This document shows positions 54,297 to 62,392 of a DNA stretch of 64,000 nucleotides, piece after piece. The stretch spans positions 1,612,001 through 1,676,000 of the forward strand of contig NZ_JADBDS010000001.1 in NCBI RefSeq assembly GCF_014873705.1, in the 5' to 3' direction. Under the pieces are notes generated by a model. That model made no database searches. It saw only the letters and a list, made by a program, of their open reading frames with translations, and was not told the origin of the DNA. The DNA is from Mycobacterium sp. OAS707 (GTDB lineage: Bacteria > Actinomycetota > Actinomycetes > Mycobacteriales > Mycobacteriaceae). Made by a program: the position numbers and the translations under genes. Each line of letters starts with the position of its first letter. Positions within the stretch are counted from its first letter, which is position 1.

Positions 54297-54739
54297 GCGG
54301 ATTCCTTTCGTTGCGATGCGTTGAGCGCATCGGTGAGGTGACGGACCGCATCGCGCAGGTCCGCGGCTTCTTGTTCGGTCATTCCGGTCGAGCCGAACAG
54401 CTGCTCGGGGATGCATTGGGCTTTGCGCTCGAGGCGACGGCCGGCCGGGGTCAGCGTGACCTCGACGAGGCGCTCGTCGTCCTGCGAGCGTTCGCGGCGG
54501 ACAAACCCGTTGGCCTCCAACCGCTTCAGTAGCGGCGACAGGGTTCCCGAGTCGAGCTGCAGCCGCTCGCCGAGCCGCCCGACGGTGACACGTTCGTCTT
54601 CCCACAGCACCAGCAGCACGAGGTATTGCGGATACGTGAGGTTCAGCTCGGTCAGGATCGGCCGGTACGCGGCCGTCATCGCCCGCGACGCCGAATAGAG
54701 GGCGAAGCACAGCTGGCGATCAACGCTCATCGTAGCCAT
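54293..54739 (-). CDS. ohrR: MarR-family organic hydroperoxide sensor OhrR
   Basis: 148 residues from ATG 54739. The N terminus has the peroxidatic cysteine in DRQLCFALYSASRAM, the OhrR hallmark. The winged HTH is YPQYLVLLVLWEDERVTVGRLGERLQLDSGTLSPLLKRLEANGFVRRERSQDDERL. A longer start at 54775 would lie in the operator. -10 TACAGT is seven bases upstream of ATG 54739, so it is leaderless. Operon order ohrR-ohr with a four-base overlap. Confidence 0.93.
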   Translation of the reverse strand: MATMSVDRQLCFALYSASRAMTAAYRPILTELNLTYPQYLVLLVLWEDERVTVGRLGERLQLDSGTLSPLLKRLEANGFVRRERSQDDERLVEVTLTPAGRRLERKAQCIPEQLFGSTGMTEQEAADLRDAVRHLTDALNASQRKESA

Positions 54740-54746
54740 GCGCAGA

Positions 54747-54777
54747 ACTGTAGCGCACAATTCAGTTGTGTACAACT
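54747..54777 (-). promoter_or_regulatory. ohrR-ohr promoter and OhrR operator
   Basis: On the minus strand -35 TTGTAC (54775-54770), 17 bp, -10 TACAGT (54752-54747). The palindrome AGTTGT, GT, ACAACT (54764-54777) covers the -35. An imperfect third half-site, ACAATT, follows at 54757-54762. Likely bound by OhrR. Confidence 0.7.
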
Positions 54778-54787
54778 AATCTAAGAT

Positions 54788-56371
54788 CTACTCGTAGATC
54801 CCCTCGACGTACCACCGCCGCTGCCGATAGCACAGCAGCAGGGCTTGCGGCCGCTGATCACCGTTGACCAGCACCTGCGCCCGCGCGGTCCGGCCTGCCT
54901 TGGCCTGCTCGGGATCCCACCACCGCTCGTCTACCGGCCATGGTCCCGCCCACCAGGACAGCTTGCTGTCCCTCCCCGGCGAGGCCAGCCGCGACGGGTC
55001 GGCGGAGAACAGCCCGCGACCAGTCACCCGCACCGGGTTGCCGTCGGCGTCGAGCAATTCGACCGGATCGTCGAGCAGCACCGTCGGTGACGGCTCCGGC
55101 AGCTGACCTGGCCACGGCTGACCCGGATCGGCCCGCGGCACCAGCTCATCGCCAAGCGGGGCGAACGTGATGCGTTCGGCCGGCCCGCGACCGCCGCTGA
55201 GCACCGGCACCTGTACGGCTTCGGGCCCGAGTAGGCCCTGCACCCGCACCAGCGCGCGGCGAGCGCGTAGCCGGTCCTCCTCACCGATACCTCCCCACAA
55301 CGGCAGCTGCAACGCCTCGGCCGACACCACCTCAACCGGCCGCAGCCGGATCAGCGTCACCGGCGCGGTCGGCCGGTCGTTCGGATTGCGTTTGTTCAGC
55401 CAGCCGTCCAGCTGCCAGCGCACCCGGTCAGCGGTGGCGTCCTCGGTCAGCGGTTCGGCGCACCGCCAAACACGTTCCAGCTCTTGACCATTGGCGGTGA
55501 CAGCGTGGATCGCCAGCCGGGTGCATCCGACCCCGGCCGCCTCGAGGCTGCGATGCAGCGAGCTTGCCAGCGACCGGCCTGCGAACGCGGCGGCATCGAC
55601 ACGGTCGATCGGCGGATCACAGCTCATCACCGCGTCGAGTTCTGTCGGTGGCTCCTTACCCGATGGCCCGCGGGTCGGCTCGCCACGAGCGAACCGGTGC
55701 GCGGCGACGGCATCGGCGCCGAACCGGGACGCCACATCGCTGCGGGTAAGCGCGGCGAACTGACCGATATTGCGAATGCCCATGCGCCACAACAGGTCTG
55801 CTAGGTCCTCGCGGCCGGGCGCGGCCAGGCTGGGCTCGGTGGCCAGTTGCCGGATCGACAGTGCGGACAGGAACAGCGCGTCCTTGCCGGGTGCGATGAT
55901 CCTGCCCGCCCTCGCAGCGAAGACGGCGGTGGCCAACTGGTCGGCGACGCCGACCTGACATTCGGCCCCCGCCGCCGCCACCGCATCGACCAATAGCTCA
56001 GCGGCTGCCTCTTCAGATCCGAAGTAGCGGGCCGCACCGCGCACGGACAACACCAGCAGGCCGGGCCGCAGCACCTCGGCCCGCGGCACCAGGTCGTCGA
56101 CGGCTGCCGTCACGACTTCGAAATGGCGGGCATCGCGCGCGGGATCTGCCGTGACGACGTGCAGTTCCGGGCACCGCGCCTGAGATTCCCTGCGGCGCAG
56201 GCCTCGTCGCACGCCAGCCGCTCGCGCTGACGCCGAACACGCGATCACCCGGTTGGCCAGGGTGACCGCCGCCGGCGTCGTGGGAGGAAGGTCGGCGGCA
56301 GCCAACGCGGCGACCGCCGGCCAGTCCATGCACCACACGGCCAGCACTCTTGAGGTAGATCCGGAAGACAC
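54788..56371 (-). CDS. imuB: Y-family-like mutasome protein ImuB
   Basis: 527-residue catalytically inactive Y-family homologue that bridges DnaE2 to the replisome. In place of the acidic pair the second active-site motif reads LSVRGAARYFG (Arg111-Gly112), and the first has a single Asp (VWCMDWP). The beta-clamp-binding motif QLPLW is at 355-359, in EALQLPLWGG. GTG 56371 abuts the imuA' stop without gap. The C-terminal 90 residues are the ImuA'/DnaE2-binding region in known systems. Confidence 0.93.
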   Translation of the reverse strand: MSSGSTSRVLAVWCMDWPAVAALAAADLPPTTPAAVTLANRVIACSASARAAGVRRGLRRRESQARCPELHVVTADPARDARHFEVVTAAVDDLVPRAEVLRPGLLVLSVRGAARYFGSEEAAAELLVDAVAAAGAECQVGVADQLATAVFAARAGRIIAPGKDALFLSALSIRQLATEPSLAAPGREDLADLLWRMGIRNIGQFAALTRSDVASRFGADAVAAHRFARGEPTRGPSGKEPPTELDAVMSCDPPIDRVDAAAFAGRSLASSLHRSLEAAGVGCTRLAIHAVTANGQELERVWRCAEPLTEDATADRVRWQLDGWLNKRNPNDRPTAPVTLIRLRPVEVVSAEALQLPLWGGIGEEDRLRARRALVRVQGLLGPEAVQVPVLSGGRGPAERITFAPLGDELVPRADPGQPWPGQLPEPSPTVLLDDPVELLDADGNPVRVTGRGLFSADPSRLASPGRDSKLSWWAGPWPVDERWWDPEQAKAGRTARAQVLVNGDQRPQALLLCYRQRRWYVEGIYE

Positions 56372-57058
56372 TCATCCGCCTACTGCCCGAACGGCCCCTC
56401 CGAAGGACCGACCCCTGGCCCGCATAGCCAGCCGCACCTTGCTGATCCGGCCGATCCCCGGGCGGCCGGGGCCAGTGACCTCGTAACCGCAGACCCTGGC
56501 CTCCAGCCGGGTGGACGCCCCTTGCCAGTCGCCACCGGTGACCAGCAGGGTGCACCCCTTCTGCCGCGCCCTGGCCACCACCGCCCGCGCCCGGCCCGCA
56601 GGCACCGACCGGCCACCAAGGCCGAGCACCACCAAGTCCATGCCATCCATCAGCACCGCGGCCACCTCGACCGGATCGGCGCCGGGTTCGGGGATGACCG
56701 CGATCCTGCTCAGGTCCGCGCCCATCTCGACGGCCGCCAGCAGTCCGACATCCGGCTGGCCGACGATCGCGGCGTGCCCACCTTCCGCCGTCACCGCCGC
56801 CACCATGCTCAACGACAGGGACCGAGCGCCCGACAGCACCGCCACCGTGCCCCGCGGCAACGGCGCAGGTAGCAGTTCGGACAGCGATTCGGGCACCGGC
56901 AGCAAAGATTCAGCGTCCGGTAGCGGGTCGATCGACGAAGCAGCGCCGCGGCGCCCGTCGCCCACCTTCCCGGACACCGCCGCGATCTTGCGACGCAGGT
57001 GTTCTACCTGCTCAGCGCGGTTGACGCGGCGCTGCTCCAGGCCCATTGCCACTGTCAC
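56372..57058 (-). CDS. imuA': RecA-like mutasome protein ImuA'
   Basis: 228 residues, N-terminally basic helix ([23 protein letters not shown]) and a RecA-like core in which the Walker A is degenerate ([18 protein letters not shown], no GKT/S). It binds ImuB and is needed for DnaE2-dependent mutagenesis. GTG 57058 has a near-ideal SD, GGAGGT, six bases upstream. The LexA box is 37 bases upstream of the start. Rv3395c in context. Confidence 0.92.
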   Translation of the reverse strand: MTVAMGLEQRRVNRAEQVEHLRRKIAAVSGKVGDGRRGAASSIDPLPDAESLLPVPESLSELLPAPLPRGTVAVLSGARSLSLSMVAAVTAEGGHAAIVGQPDVGLLAAVEMGADLSRIAVIPEPGADPVEVAAVLMDGMDLVVLGLGGRSVPAGRARAVVARARQKGCTLLVTGGDWQGASTRLEARVCGYEVTGPGRPGIGRISKVRLAMRARGRSFGGAVRAVGG

Positions 57059-57085
57059 AGCAGCACCTCCTGCATCATCAGAATC

Positions 57086-57110
57086 ACTCTATTTTCGAAT
57101 GTATGTTCGA
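57086..57110 (-). promoter_or_regulatory. SOS box and -10 of imuA'-imuB
   Basis: TCGAATGTATGTTCGA at 57095-57110 differs from the mycobacterial LexA consensus at one base (T for C in the left half as read). On the minus strand -10 TAGAGT (57091-57086) follows after three bases, then a short leader with GGAGG before the GTG start. Confidence 0.88.
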
Positions 57111-57153
57111 TGTCTCGAGTAAACACCCACCCACCGACACCGTCAAGCGACGA

Positions 57154-58050
57154 TCAGATGCCGGCCCAGTCCACGACGAAACGGTGCGTGGGGTCAGCCG
57201 GGTCCACCGCGCACGTCAACTGAAGGCCGATGGCGAGGTTGGGCACCTGGGACACCGGCACCGCCTGAACGGCTCGGCCAGTCATCGGTGCCAGGTGCGG
57301 AAAGTGCAGTTCGACCTCGAGCATGTAGTGCGGAGCATCAATGAGTTCGGGTCTGCTGGCAGTCCTGCCAAGACTGCGCGCCGTCGTTCCGGTAGGAGCG
57401 AACGATTTCAACACCGCCGGTACGCGCTGACCGGTCGCCAGTAAGTCTGCCGCGGATATGAACGGATTCCCGAAGACTGTCTTGAGTTGGTCCGCAATGT
57501 CGCCGGACGGCGGCGAACCCGACCATCCTGTCTGCGGCGACCAACTCGACTGGTTGAAACTGACCACGGGCGGCGCATTGAAAACTGTTTGCATCGAAGC
57601 GGATCCCGCCTCCGGCGGTCGACTGAGATCGATCCGCACGCGTTGCGGATTGCCGGCATCAACCTGCACCGCGACCGTCCTGCCGACATGGATGGCGTCG
57701 AGCGTCCGCGGACGGAAATTCTGCCGAGCCGTCGCTTCGTAGGGTTCGCGACCCGGGACTTCCACGCTCAGACGTATTCGACACACGACCCGCTGGGCAC
57801 CCTGAACCGCGTCACCCACGGCCCCACGGGTTTTCACTCCCAAGACCCGCGCGGTTCCAGTCAGCGCCTGGCCACGAATCTTGGTTTGCCTCGATCCGAT
57901 GAACGTCATCCAAAGGCCCCATGCGATAACTCCCGCAATTACTGCGATCAGCCCCACGGCCAACCACGGCGTGTTGTCGGACTTGATCTGGAATGCCAGG
58001 TAGACCTCATTCATTGCAACAGTCTGCGCCGCTGAGAAGGTCAGCGGCAT
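57154..58050 (-). CDS. Single-pass membrane protein, unknown function
   Basis: 298 residues from ATG 58050, which has GGAAGG upstream; ATG 58014 is an alternative. One N-terminal helix (WLAVGLIAVIAGVIAWGLWMTFIG), then a soluble part with GQALTGTARVLGVKTRGAVGDA and VCRIRLSVEVPGREPYEATARQNFRPRTLDAIHVGRTVAVQVDAGNPQRVRIDL, which resembles the DUF3592-like beta unit seen in many actinobacterial membrane proteins; a second related unit lies near the end. Function unknown. Divergent from the esterase operon. Confidence 0.75.
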   Translation of the reverse strand: MPLTFSAAQTVAMNEVYLAFQIKSDNTPWLAVGLIAVIAGVIAWGLWMTFIGSRQTKIRGQALTGTARVLGVKTRGAVGDAVQGAQRVVCRIRLSVEVPGREPYEATARQNFRPRTLDAIHVGRTVAVQVDAGNPQRVRIDLSRPPEAGSASMQTVFNAPPVVSFNQSSWSPQTGWSGSPPSGDIADQLKTVFGNPFISAADLLATGQRVPAVLKSFAPTGTTARSLGRTASRPELIDAPHYMLEVELHFPHLAPMTGRAVQAVPVSQVPNLAIGLQLTCAVDPADPTHRFVVDWAGI

Positions 58051-58118
58051 CGGGGAACCTTCCCTACATTTAGCGATACCACTGGTCAGGGGCCGCATAA
58101 GTTCCCATTGATCGATGG

Positions 58119-58153
58119 TGACATTGACAAATGTCATCATTCGGTGCTGTACT
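58119..58153 (+). promoter_or_regulatory. Promoter and palindromic operator of the BVMO cassette
   Basis: TTGACA (58124-58129), 18 bp, TGTACT (58148-58153), then six bases to ATG 58160. A perfect 7/4/7 palindrome, TGACATT (58119-58125) and AATGTCA (58130-58136), is centred on the -35. The terminal MerR-type regulator of the operon is the first candidate ligand. Confidence 0.65.
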
Positions 58154-58159
58154 CCAGCG

Positions 58160-59137
58160 ATGCTCAATGATGAGCGCGGATCGCTCCGTTCCCGCGGCGC
58201 CGCAGCAGTCAGCAGCCTGACCCTCCGGCAGATCGCCGCCGTGATTCCCTCCGAACCGGCATGGGGCATCTGGCTGTCTCGCCAGATCATCGCCCGCGTG
58301 ATGGACACGTTCGGGCCGTCGCTCACCGGCACCCACGTCATCCCCGTCGACACCAGGACCTCCGATGGCCGCCGCGTCGTCGGCGAATGGGTCTACGGCG
58401 CCGGGGTGCCCCACGGTCCTGCCGATGCCGCAATCTATTTCGTTCACGGCAGCGGCTATGCCCTGTGCTCGCCACGGACACATCGACGGCTGGCCTCGTG
58501 GCTCTCCCGCCTGACCGGAATCCCGGTATTCAGCATCGACTACCGCCTGGCGCCAAAGTACCGATTCCCCACTGCCGCAGACGATGTCCGCTCCGGGTGG
58601 GACTGGCTGACCGGTGACTATGGGATTTCGCCCGAATGCACCATCGTGGCCGGCGACTCCGCAGGCGGGCATCTGTCGGTCGACCTGCTCCTGCAACCCG
58701 ACGTCGTCCACCCGGCGGGCGCGGTATTGCTCTCCCCCGCGATCGACCTGACGTTCACCCTCGCCCGCACCCGCGAACGACTGCGCAGCGATCCGGCCGT
58801 CCGCTCTCGCGACGCCATCCGTCTCATCGAGTTGTACTGCGCGGACATCGATTCCAGCCATCCCCGGCTGAAGCTCGACGTCGCGGCCGGGCGCATCCTT
58901 CCGCCGACGCTGATCCAGGCCGGCGGAGCCGAGATGCTGGCCGCTGACGCGATCGCGCTAGCCGACCACATCCGCTCCGCAGGCGGACAGTGCGAACTGC
59001 AGATCTGGCCCGACCAGGTGCACGTCTTCCAGGCGCTCCCGCGAATCAGCCCGGAGGCCCGCCCGGCCATGCGCCATATCGCGGGCTTCATCGCACATGC
59101 ATTGCGCCACAACCAAAAAGACAAGGCCGCGGGGTGA
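58160..59137 (+). CDS. HSL-family alpha/beta hydrolase (esterase)
   Basis: 325-residue hormone-sensitive-lipase-family esterase like LipR. The oxyanion motif is HGSGYALCSPRTHR (instead of HGGG), the nucleophile is in VAGDSAGGHL, and Asp-His are likely in GGAEMLAADAI and DQVHVFQ. Leaderless ATG 58160 is placed by the promoter; the frame is open upstream to 58115. First gene of the five-gene cassette. Could hydrolyse the ester made by the BVMO encoded downstream (inference). Confidence 0.9.
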   Translation: MLNDERGSLRSRGAAAVSSLTLRQIAAVIPSEPAWGIWLSRQIIARVMDTFGPSLTGTHVIPVDTRTSDGRRVVGEWVYGAGVPHGPADAAIYFVHGSGYALCSPRTHRRLASWLSRLTGIPVFSIDYRLAPKYRFPTAADDVRSGWDWLTGDYGISPECTIVAGDSAGGHLSVDLLLQPDVVHPAGAVLLSPAIDLTFTLARTRERLRSDPAVRSRDAIRLIELYCADIDSSHPRLKLDVAAGRILPPTLIQAGGAEMLAADAIALADHIRSAGGQCELQIWPDQVHVFQALPRISPEARPAMRHIAGFIAHALRHNQKDKAAG

Positions 59138-59142
59138 TCCGC

Positions 59143-59973
59143 ATGGGACTGTTCGGAACTTCGAAGAAGCGCAGCCACGATGCCGCCGCTGTCATCACCG
59201 GAGCGGGCAGCGGCATCGGCGCTGCGTTCGCGACAGAACTGGCGAGCCGCGGCGGTCGCGTCGTCTGCAGCGACATCGATGAAGAAGCAGCCCGTACAAC
59301 GGCCGACGCGATCATCGCCGACGGCGGAAGCGCACTGGCCACCAAATGCGACGTAACCCAGGTCGACGAAGTGCAACGTCTCGCCGCTGATGCGCAGGAC
59401 TGGTTCGGCGGGCCGCCGACGCTCGTCATCAACAACGCCGGCGTCGGCGCGGGCGGCACGGCGATCGGTGAAACCAGCCTCGATGACTGGAACTGGGTGC
59501 TGAGCATCAACCTGTGGGGTCCGATCAACGGCTGCCATGTATTCACGCCGATTCTGCGGGAAGCGCGCTTCGGCGGCATCATCAACGTGGCATCGGCTGC
59601 GGCGTTCGGCGCCGCACCCGGCATGGCCGCCTACAACGTCAGCAAGGCAGGCGTGCTCTCGCTGTCCGAGACGCTTGCCGCCGAACTGTCCGGCACCGGG
59701 GTGAATGTCACCGTGCTCTGCCCGACGTTCGTCAAGACCAATATCGTCGAATCCGGCCGCATCACAGCACAATCCAGCCAACTCGCCGATCGGCTGATGC
59801 GCTGGACGGGCTTCTCGTCCGAACGCGTGGCCCGGATGTGCCTGGACACCAACGACCGCGGCGGCCTGTACTGCATGCCGCAACCCGATGCCCGGATCGG
59901 CTGGGGCATCAAGCGTTTCACTCCGACGGTGTACACCCGCGCCGCCGGCCTCGCCAACCGCGTGACGACGTAG
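59143..59973 (+). CDS. Short-chain dehydrogenase/reductase
   Basis: 276-residue classical SDR: AAVITGAGSGIGAAFATELASRGG at about 13-36, INNAGVGAGG, and catalytic NVASAAAFGAAPGMAAYNVSKAGVL (Ser, Tyr, Lys). The C terminus has an extra 60 residues ending in RFTPTVYTRAAG. ATG 59143 chosen, with GGGGTGAT before it; GTG 59134 overlaps the esterase stop as GTGA. Most likely oxidises an alcohol to the ketone used by the BVMO, or the reverse. Confidence 0.9.
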   Translation: MGLFGTSKKRSHDAAAVITGAGSGIGAAFATELASRGGRVVCSDIDEEAARTTADAIIADGGSALATKCDVTQVDEVQRLAADAQDWFGGPPTLVINNAGVGAGGTAIGETSLDDWNWVLSINLWGPINGCHVFTPILREARFGGIINVASAAAFGAAPGMAAYNVSKAGVLSLSETLAAELSGTGVNVTVLCPTFVKTNIVESGRITAQSSQLADRLMRWTGFSSERVARMCLDTNDRGGLYCMPQPDARIGWGIKRFTPTVYTRAAGLANRVTT

Positions 59974-59982
59974 GAGGACGCG

Positions 59983-60900
59983 ATGATCGACATGGATGTC
60001 ATGCTGGCCAAGATCAAGGACCGCCAATGGGCGCTGGCCGACATCGACTGGGATGCACCGGGCGCCGAGATGATCACCGACGAGCAGCGCCCACAGTTGA
60101 AGGCATTCATGGCCGACCTGTGCTGGATCGAGAACATCGGCGCACGGGGTTTCGCCGCGCTGGCCAAGAAGGCGCCGACGCCCACCATCGCCGAGATCTA
60201 TCGCTACTTCCACGCCGAGGAGCAACGGCACGCCAATGCCGAACTGGCACTGATGAAGCGGTGGGGCATGCTCTCCGACGGTGAAGTGCCCGAGCCGAAC
60301 GTCAACATCCGGTTGGCCATCGACTGGTTGGACCGCTGGGCCGACGACATGCCGCTGTCGTTGCTCGGCACGGTGATCCCGATGCTGGAGGTCGCCCTTG
60401 ACGGCGCGCTGCTGAAGTTCCTTCTCGACGAAGTGCACGATCCCGTGTGCCATCAGGTCTTCGAGAAGATCAACAACGACGAGTCCCGGCACCTCGTCGT
60501 CGATTTCGAGGTGCTCGACATGATCGGGCACGCCAAGATCCGGCGGATGTTGATCGACTTCATCGGCCACAACGCGACTCCCGGTCTCATCATCGGCGCG
60601 ATCATGGGCGCACCGCTGATCAACCGGATCCGCAACGAGATCACGGCCATGGGCATGGAACCCGAGCGGCTTTACCGGGCCGTCAAGCGGTTCAAGGAGC
60701 TGGGTGATCGGGGCCAATACACCAGTCGCGTACCGACATACCGGTTCCTGAGGCGTTACGCAGGCGTGGTCACCAACCCGCGTCACCCGTACCACCTGCT
60801 GGCGAATTCGATGGTCTGGCTCTCCGACCGTTATCCGAGGCCGCTGCTGCCCTCAGTACCGAGCTGGGTCAAAGAGGTCACCCACGAGCCGGCGGCCTGA
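59983..60900 (+). CDS. Ferritin-like diiron protein (PF10118-type, annotated as metal-dependent hydrolase)
   Basis: 305 residues, SD AGGAGG seven bases before ATG. The helices carry the full carboxylate-bridged diiron ligand set: Glu50 (CWIEN), Glu80-x2-His83 (HAEEQRHANAE), Glu136 (MLEVALDG) and Glu167-x2-His170 (NNDESRHLVV). That pattern (E, ExxH, E, ExxH) matches ferritin-like oxygenases or desaturases rather than a hydrolase, although relatives are usually called metal-dependent hydrolase. Cytoplasmic, no signal peptide. In the cassette it could hydroxylate the starting compound. Confidence 0.8.
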   Translation: MIDMDVMLAKIKDRQWALADIDWDAPGAEMITDEQRPQLKAFMADLCWIENIGARGFAALAKKAPTPTIAEIYRYFHAEEQRHANAELALMKRWGMLSDGEVPEPNVNIRLAIDWLDRWADDMPLSLLGTVIPMLEVALDGALLKFLLDEVHDPVCHQVFEKINNDESRHLVVDFEVLDMIGHAKIRRMLIDFIGHNATPGLIIGAIMGAPLINRIRNEITAMGMEPERLYRAVKRFKELGDRGQYTSRVPTYRFLRRYAGVVTNPRHPYHLLANSMVWLSDRYPRPLLPSVPSWVKEVTHEPAA

Positions 60901-60901
60901 C

Positions 60902-62392
60902 ATGCCCATTCACGTATACGACACGCTGATCGTCGGTGCCGGCTTCACCGGCGTAGGCGCAGCGATCAAGCTGACCGAAGCGGGCGTCGACGACTTCGTC
61001 ATCCTCGAGCGCGCCGACCGCGTCGGCGGAACCTGGCGCGACAACACCTATCCCGGTGCCGCCTGCGACATCCCCTCGCTTTTGTATTCGTTCTCGTTCG
61101 TCCACAACCCGGCCTGGTCTCGCGCCTACTCACCGGCCGACGAGATCTGCAAGCACATCGAGGACACGGTGTCCGACTTCGGCCTTGAACCCAAGATCCA
61201 GTTCGGGGTCGAGGTCAACGCGCTGGAATTCGACGAAACCCAAGGCCTGTGGACAGTAAAGGCGAACGGGCGCAACAGCTTCCGGGCTCGCACCGTCGTG
61301 CTGGCGTCGGGTCCGTTACCCGACCATGACTGGCCGGCGATCCGCGGCCTGGACACCTACGAGGGTCACAAGATCCACAGCGCCCGTTGGGATCACACCT
61401 ACGACTTCACCGGCAAGCGGGTCGCGGTCATCGGAACCGGCGCTAGCGCGGTGCAGATCATCCCCGAACTCGTCAAGGAGGCGCAGTTCGTCAAGGTCTT
61501 CCAGCGCACACCGGGCTGGGTGCTGCCAAGGCTCGACCTGGCCACGCCCGCCAAAGCTCAGGAACTGTTCGCGAAAGTGCCTGCGGTACAACAACTCGCG
61601 CGACAAGCCCTGTTCTGGGGACACGAGATCTCGGCGACGGCACTGGTGTGGGACACTCCGCTGACGGGGCTGGTGGCCAGGCTCGGCAAGGCCCACCTAC
61701 GCCGCCAGGTCAAGGACCCATGGCTGCGGCGCCAGCTCACACCCGACTTCACGCCGGGGTGCAAGCGGATGCTGATCTCCAGCGACTACTACCCCGCGTT
61801 GCAGCGTGACAACTGCAAGCTCATCGACTGGCCGATCGCCACGATGAGCCCGGCCGGAATCCGCACCAGCGACGGCATCGAGCATCACGTCGACTGCGTC
61901 GTCTTCGCCACCGGCTACGACGTGCATCTGACGGGGCCGCCGTATCCGGTCACCGGAATCGGTGGCCGGTCCCTGGCGCAGGAGTGGGCCGGCGGAGCAC
62001 AGGCGTACAAGAGCATCAACGCGCACGGCTACCCGAACCTGTTCTTCATGACGGGGCCCAACTCCGGTCCTGGCCACAACTCGCTGCTGGTCTATGTCGA
62101 GGGACAGCTCGACTACGCCGTGCGTGCCATCACCACGATTCTCAATGAGAATCTGCGCTATCTCGATGTGCGCGCGGACGTGCAGCTGCGCTACAACGAC
62201 CGCATTCAGAAGCGGCTGGCCAAGACGACATGGATGTCGGGCTGCAGCAGCTGGTACCTGACCGCCGACGGATTCAACGCCGCGATGTATCCCGGCTTTG
62301 CCACGCAGTATCTTCGACAGATGCGGGACTTCCGGTTCGGTGACTACGAGGCGGTCGCGCACGACGCGATCGGTGCCCGCGTACAAGCATGA
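60902..62392 (+). CDS. Type I Baeyer-Villiger monooxygenase (MymA/EthA-like)
   Basis: 496 residues. FAD motif LIVGAGFTGVGAAIKL at about 8-24. Both BVMO fingerprints are present: GGTWRDNTYPGAACD and YEGHKIHSARWD, the (F/Y)xGxxxHxxxW(P/D) motif; the NADPH site is VAVIGTGASAVQIIPEL. Converts ketones to esters or lactones (or oxidises sulfides) with NADPH and O2. One base after the diiron gene stop; overlaps the MerR gene as ATGA. Closest remembered relative is MymA (Rv3083), also beside a lipase and an SDR. Confidence 0.93.
   Translation: MPIHVYDTLIVGAGFTGVGAAIKLTEAGVDDFVILERADRVGGTWRDNTYPGAACDIPSLLYSFSFVHNPAWSRAYSPADEICKHIEDTVSDFGLEPKIQFGVEVNALEFDETQGLWTVKANGRNSFRARTVVLASGPLPDHDWPAIRGLDTYEGHKIHSARWDHTYDFTGKRVAVIGTGASAVQIIPELVKEAQFVKVFQRTPGWVLPRLDLATPAKAQELFAKVPAVQQLARQALFWGHEISATALVWDTPLTGLVARLGKAHLRRQVKDPWLRRQLTPDFTPGCKRMLISSDYYPALQRDNCKLIDWPIATMSPAGIRTSDGIEHHVDCVVFATGYDVHLTGPPYPVTGIGGRSLAQEWAGGAQAYKSINAHGYPNLFFMTGPNSGPGHNSLLVYVEGQLDYAVRAITTILNENLRYLDVRADVQLRYNDRIQKRLAKTTWMSGCSSWYLTADGFNAAMYPGFATQYLRQMRDFRFGDYEAVAHDAIGARVQA

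Noticed and set aside
58618..60795. 725-codon open frame antisense to the esterase-SDR-diiron genes
   Set aside because: It mirrors codon-biased real genes with clear family motifs on the plus strand; its translation is Arg/Asp/Val/Gly-rich without a recognisable domain or RBS.
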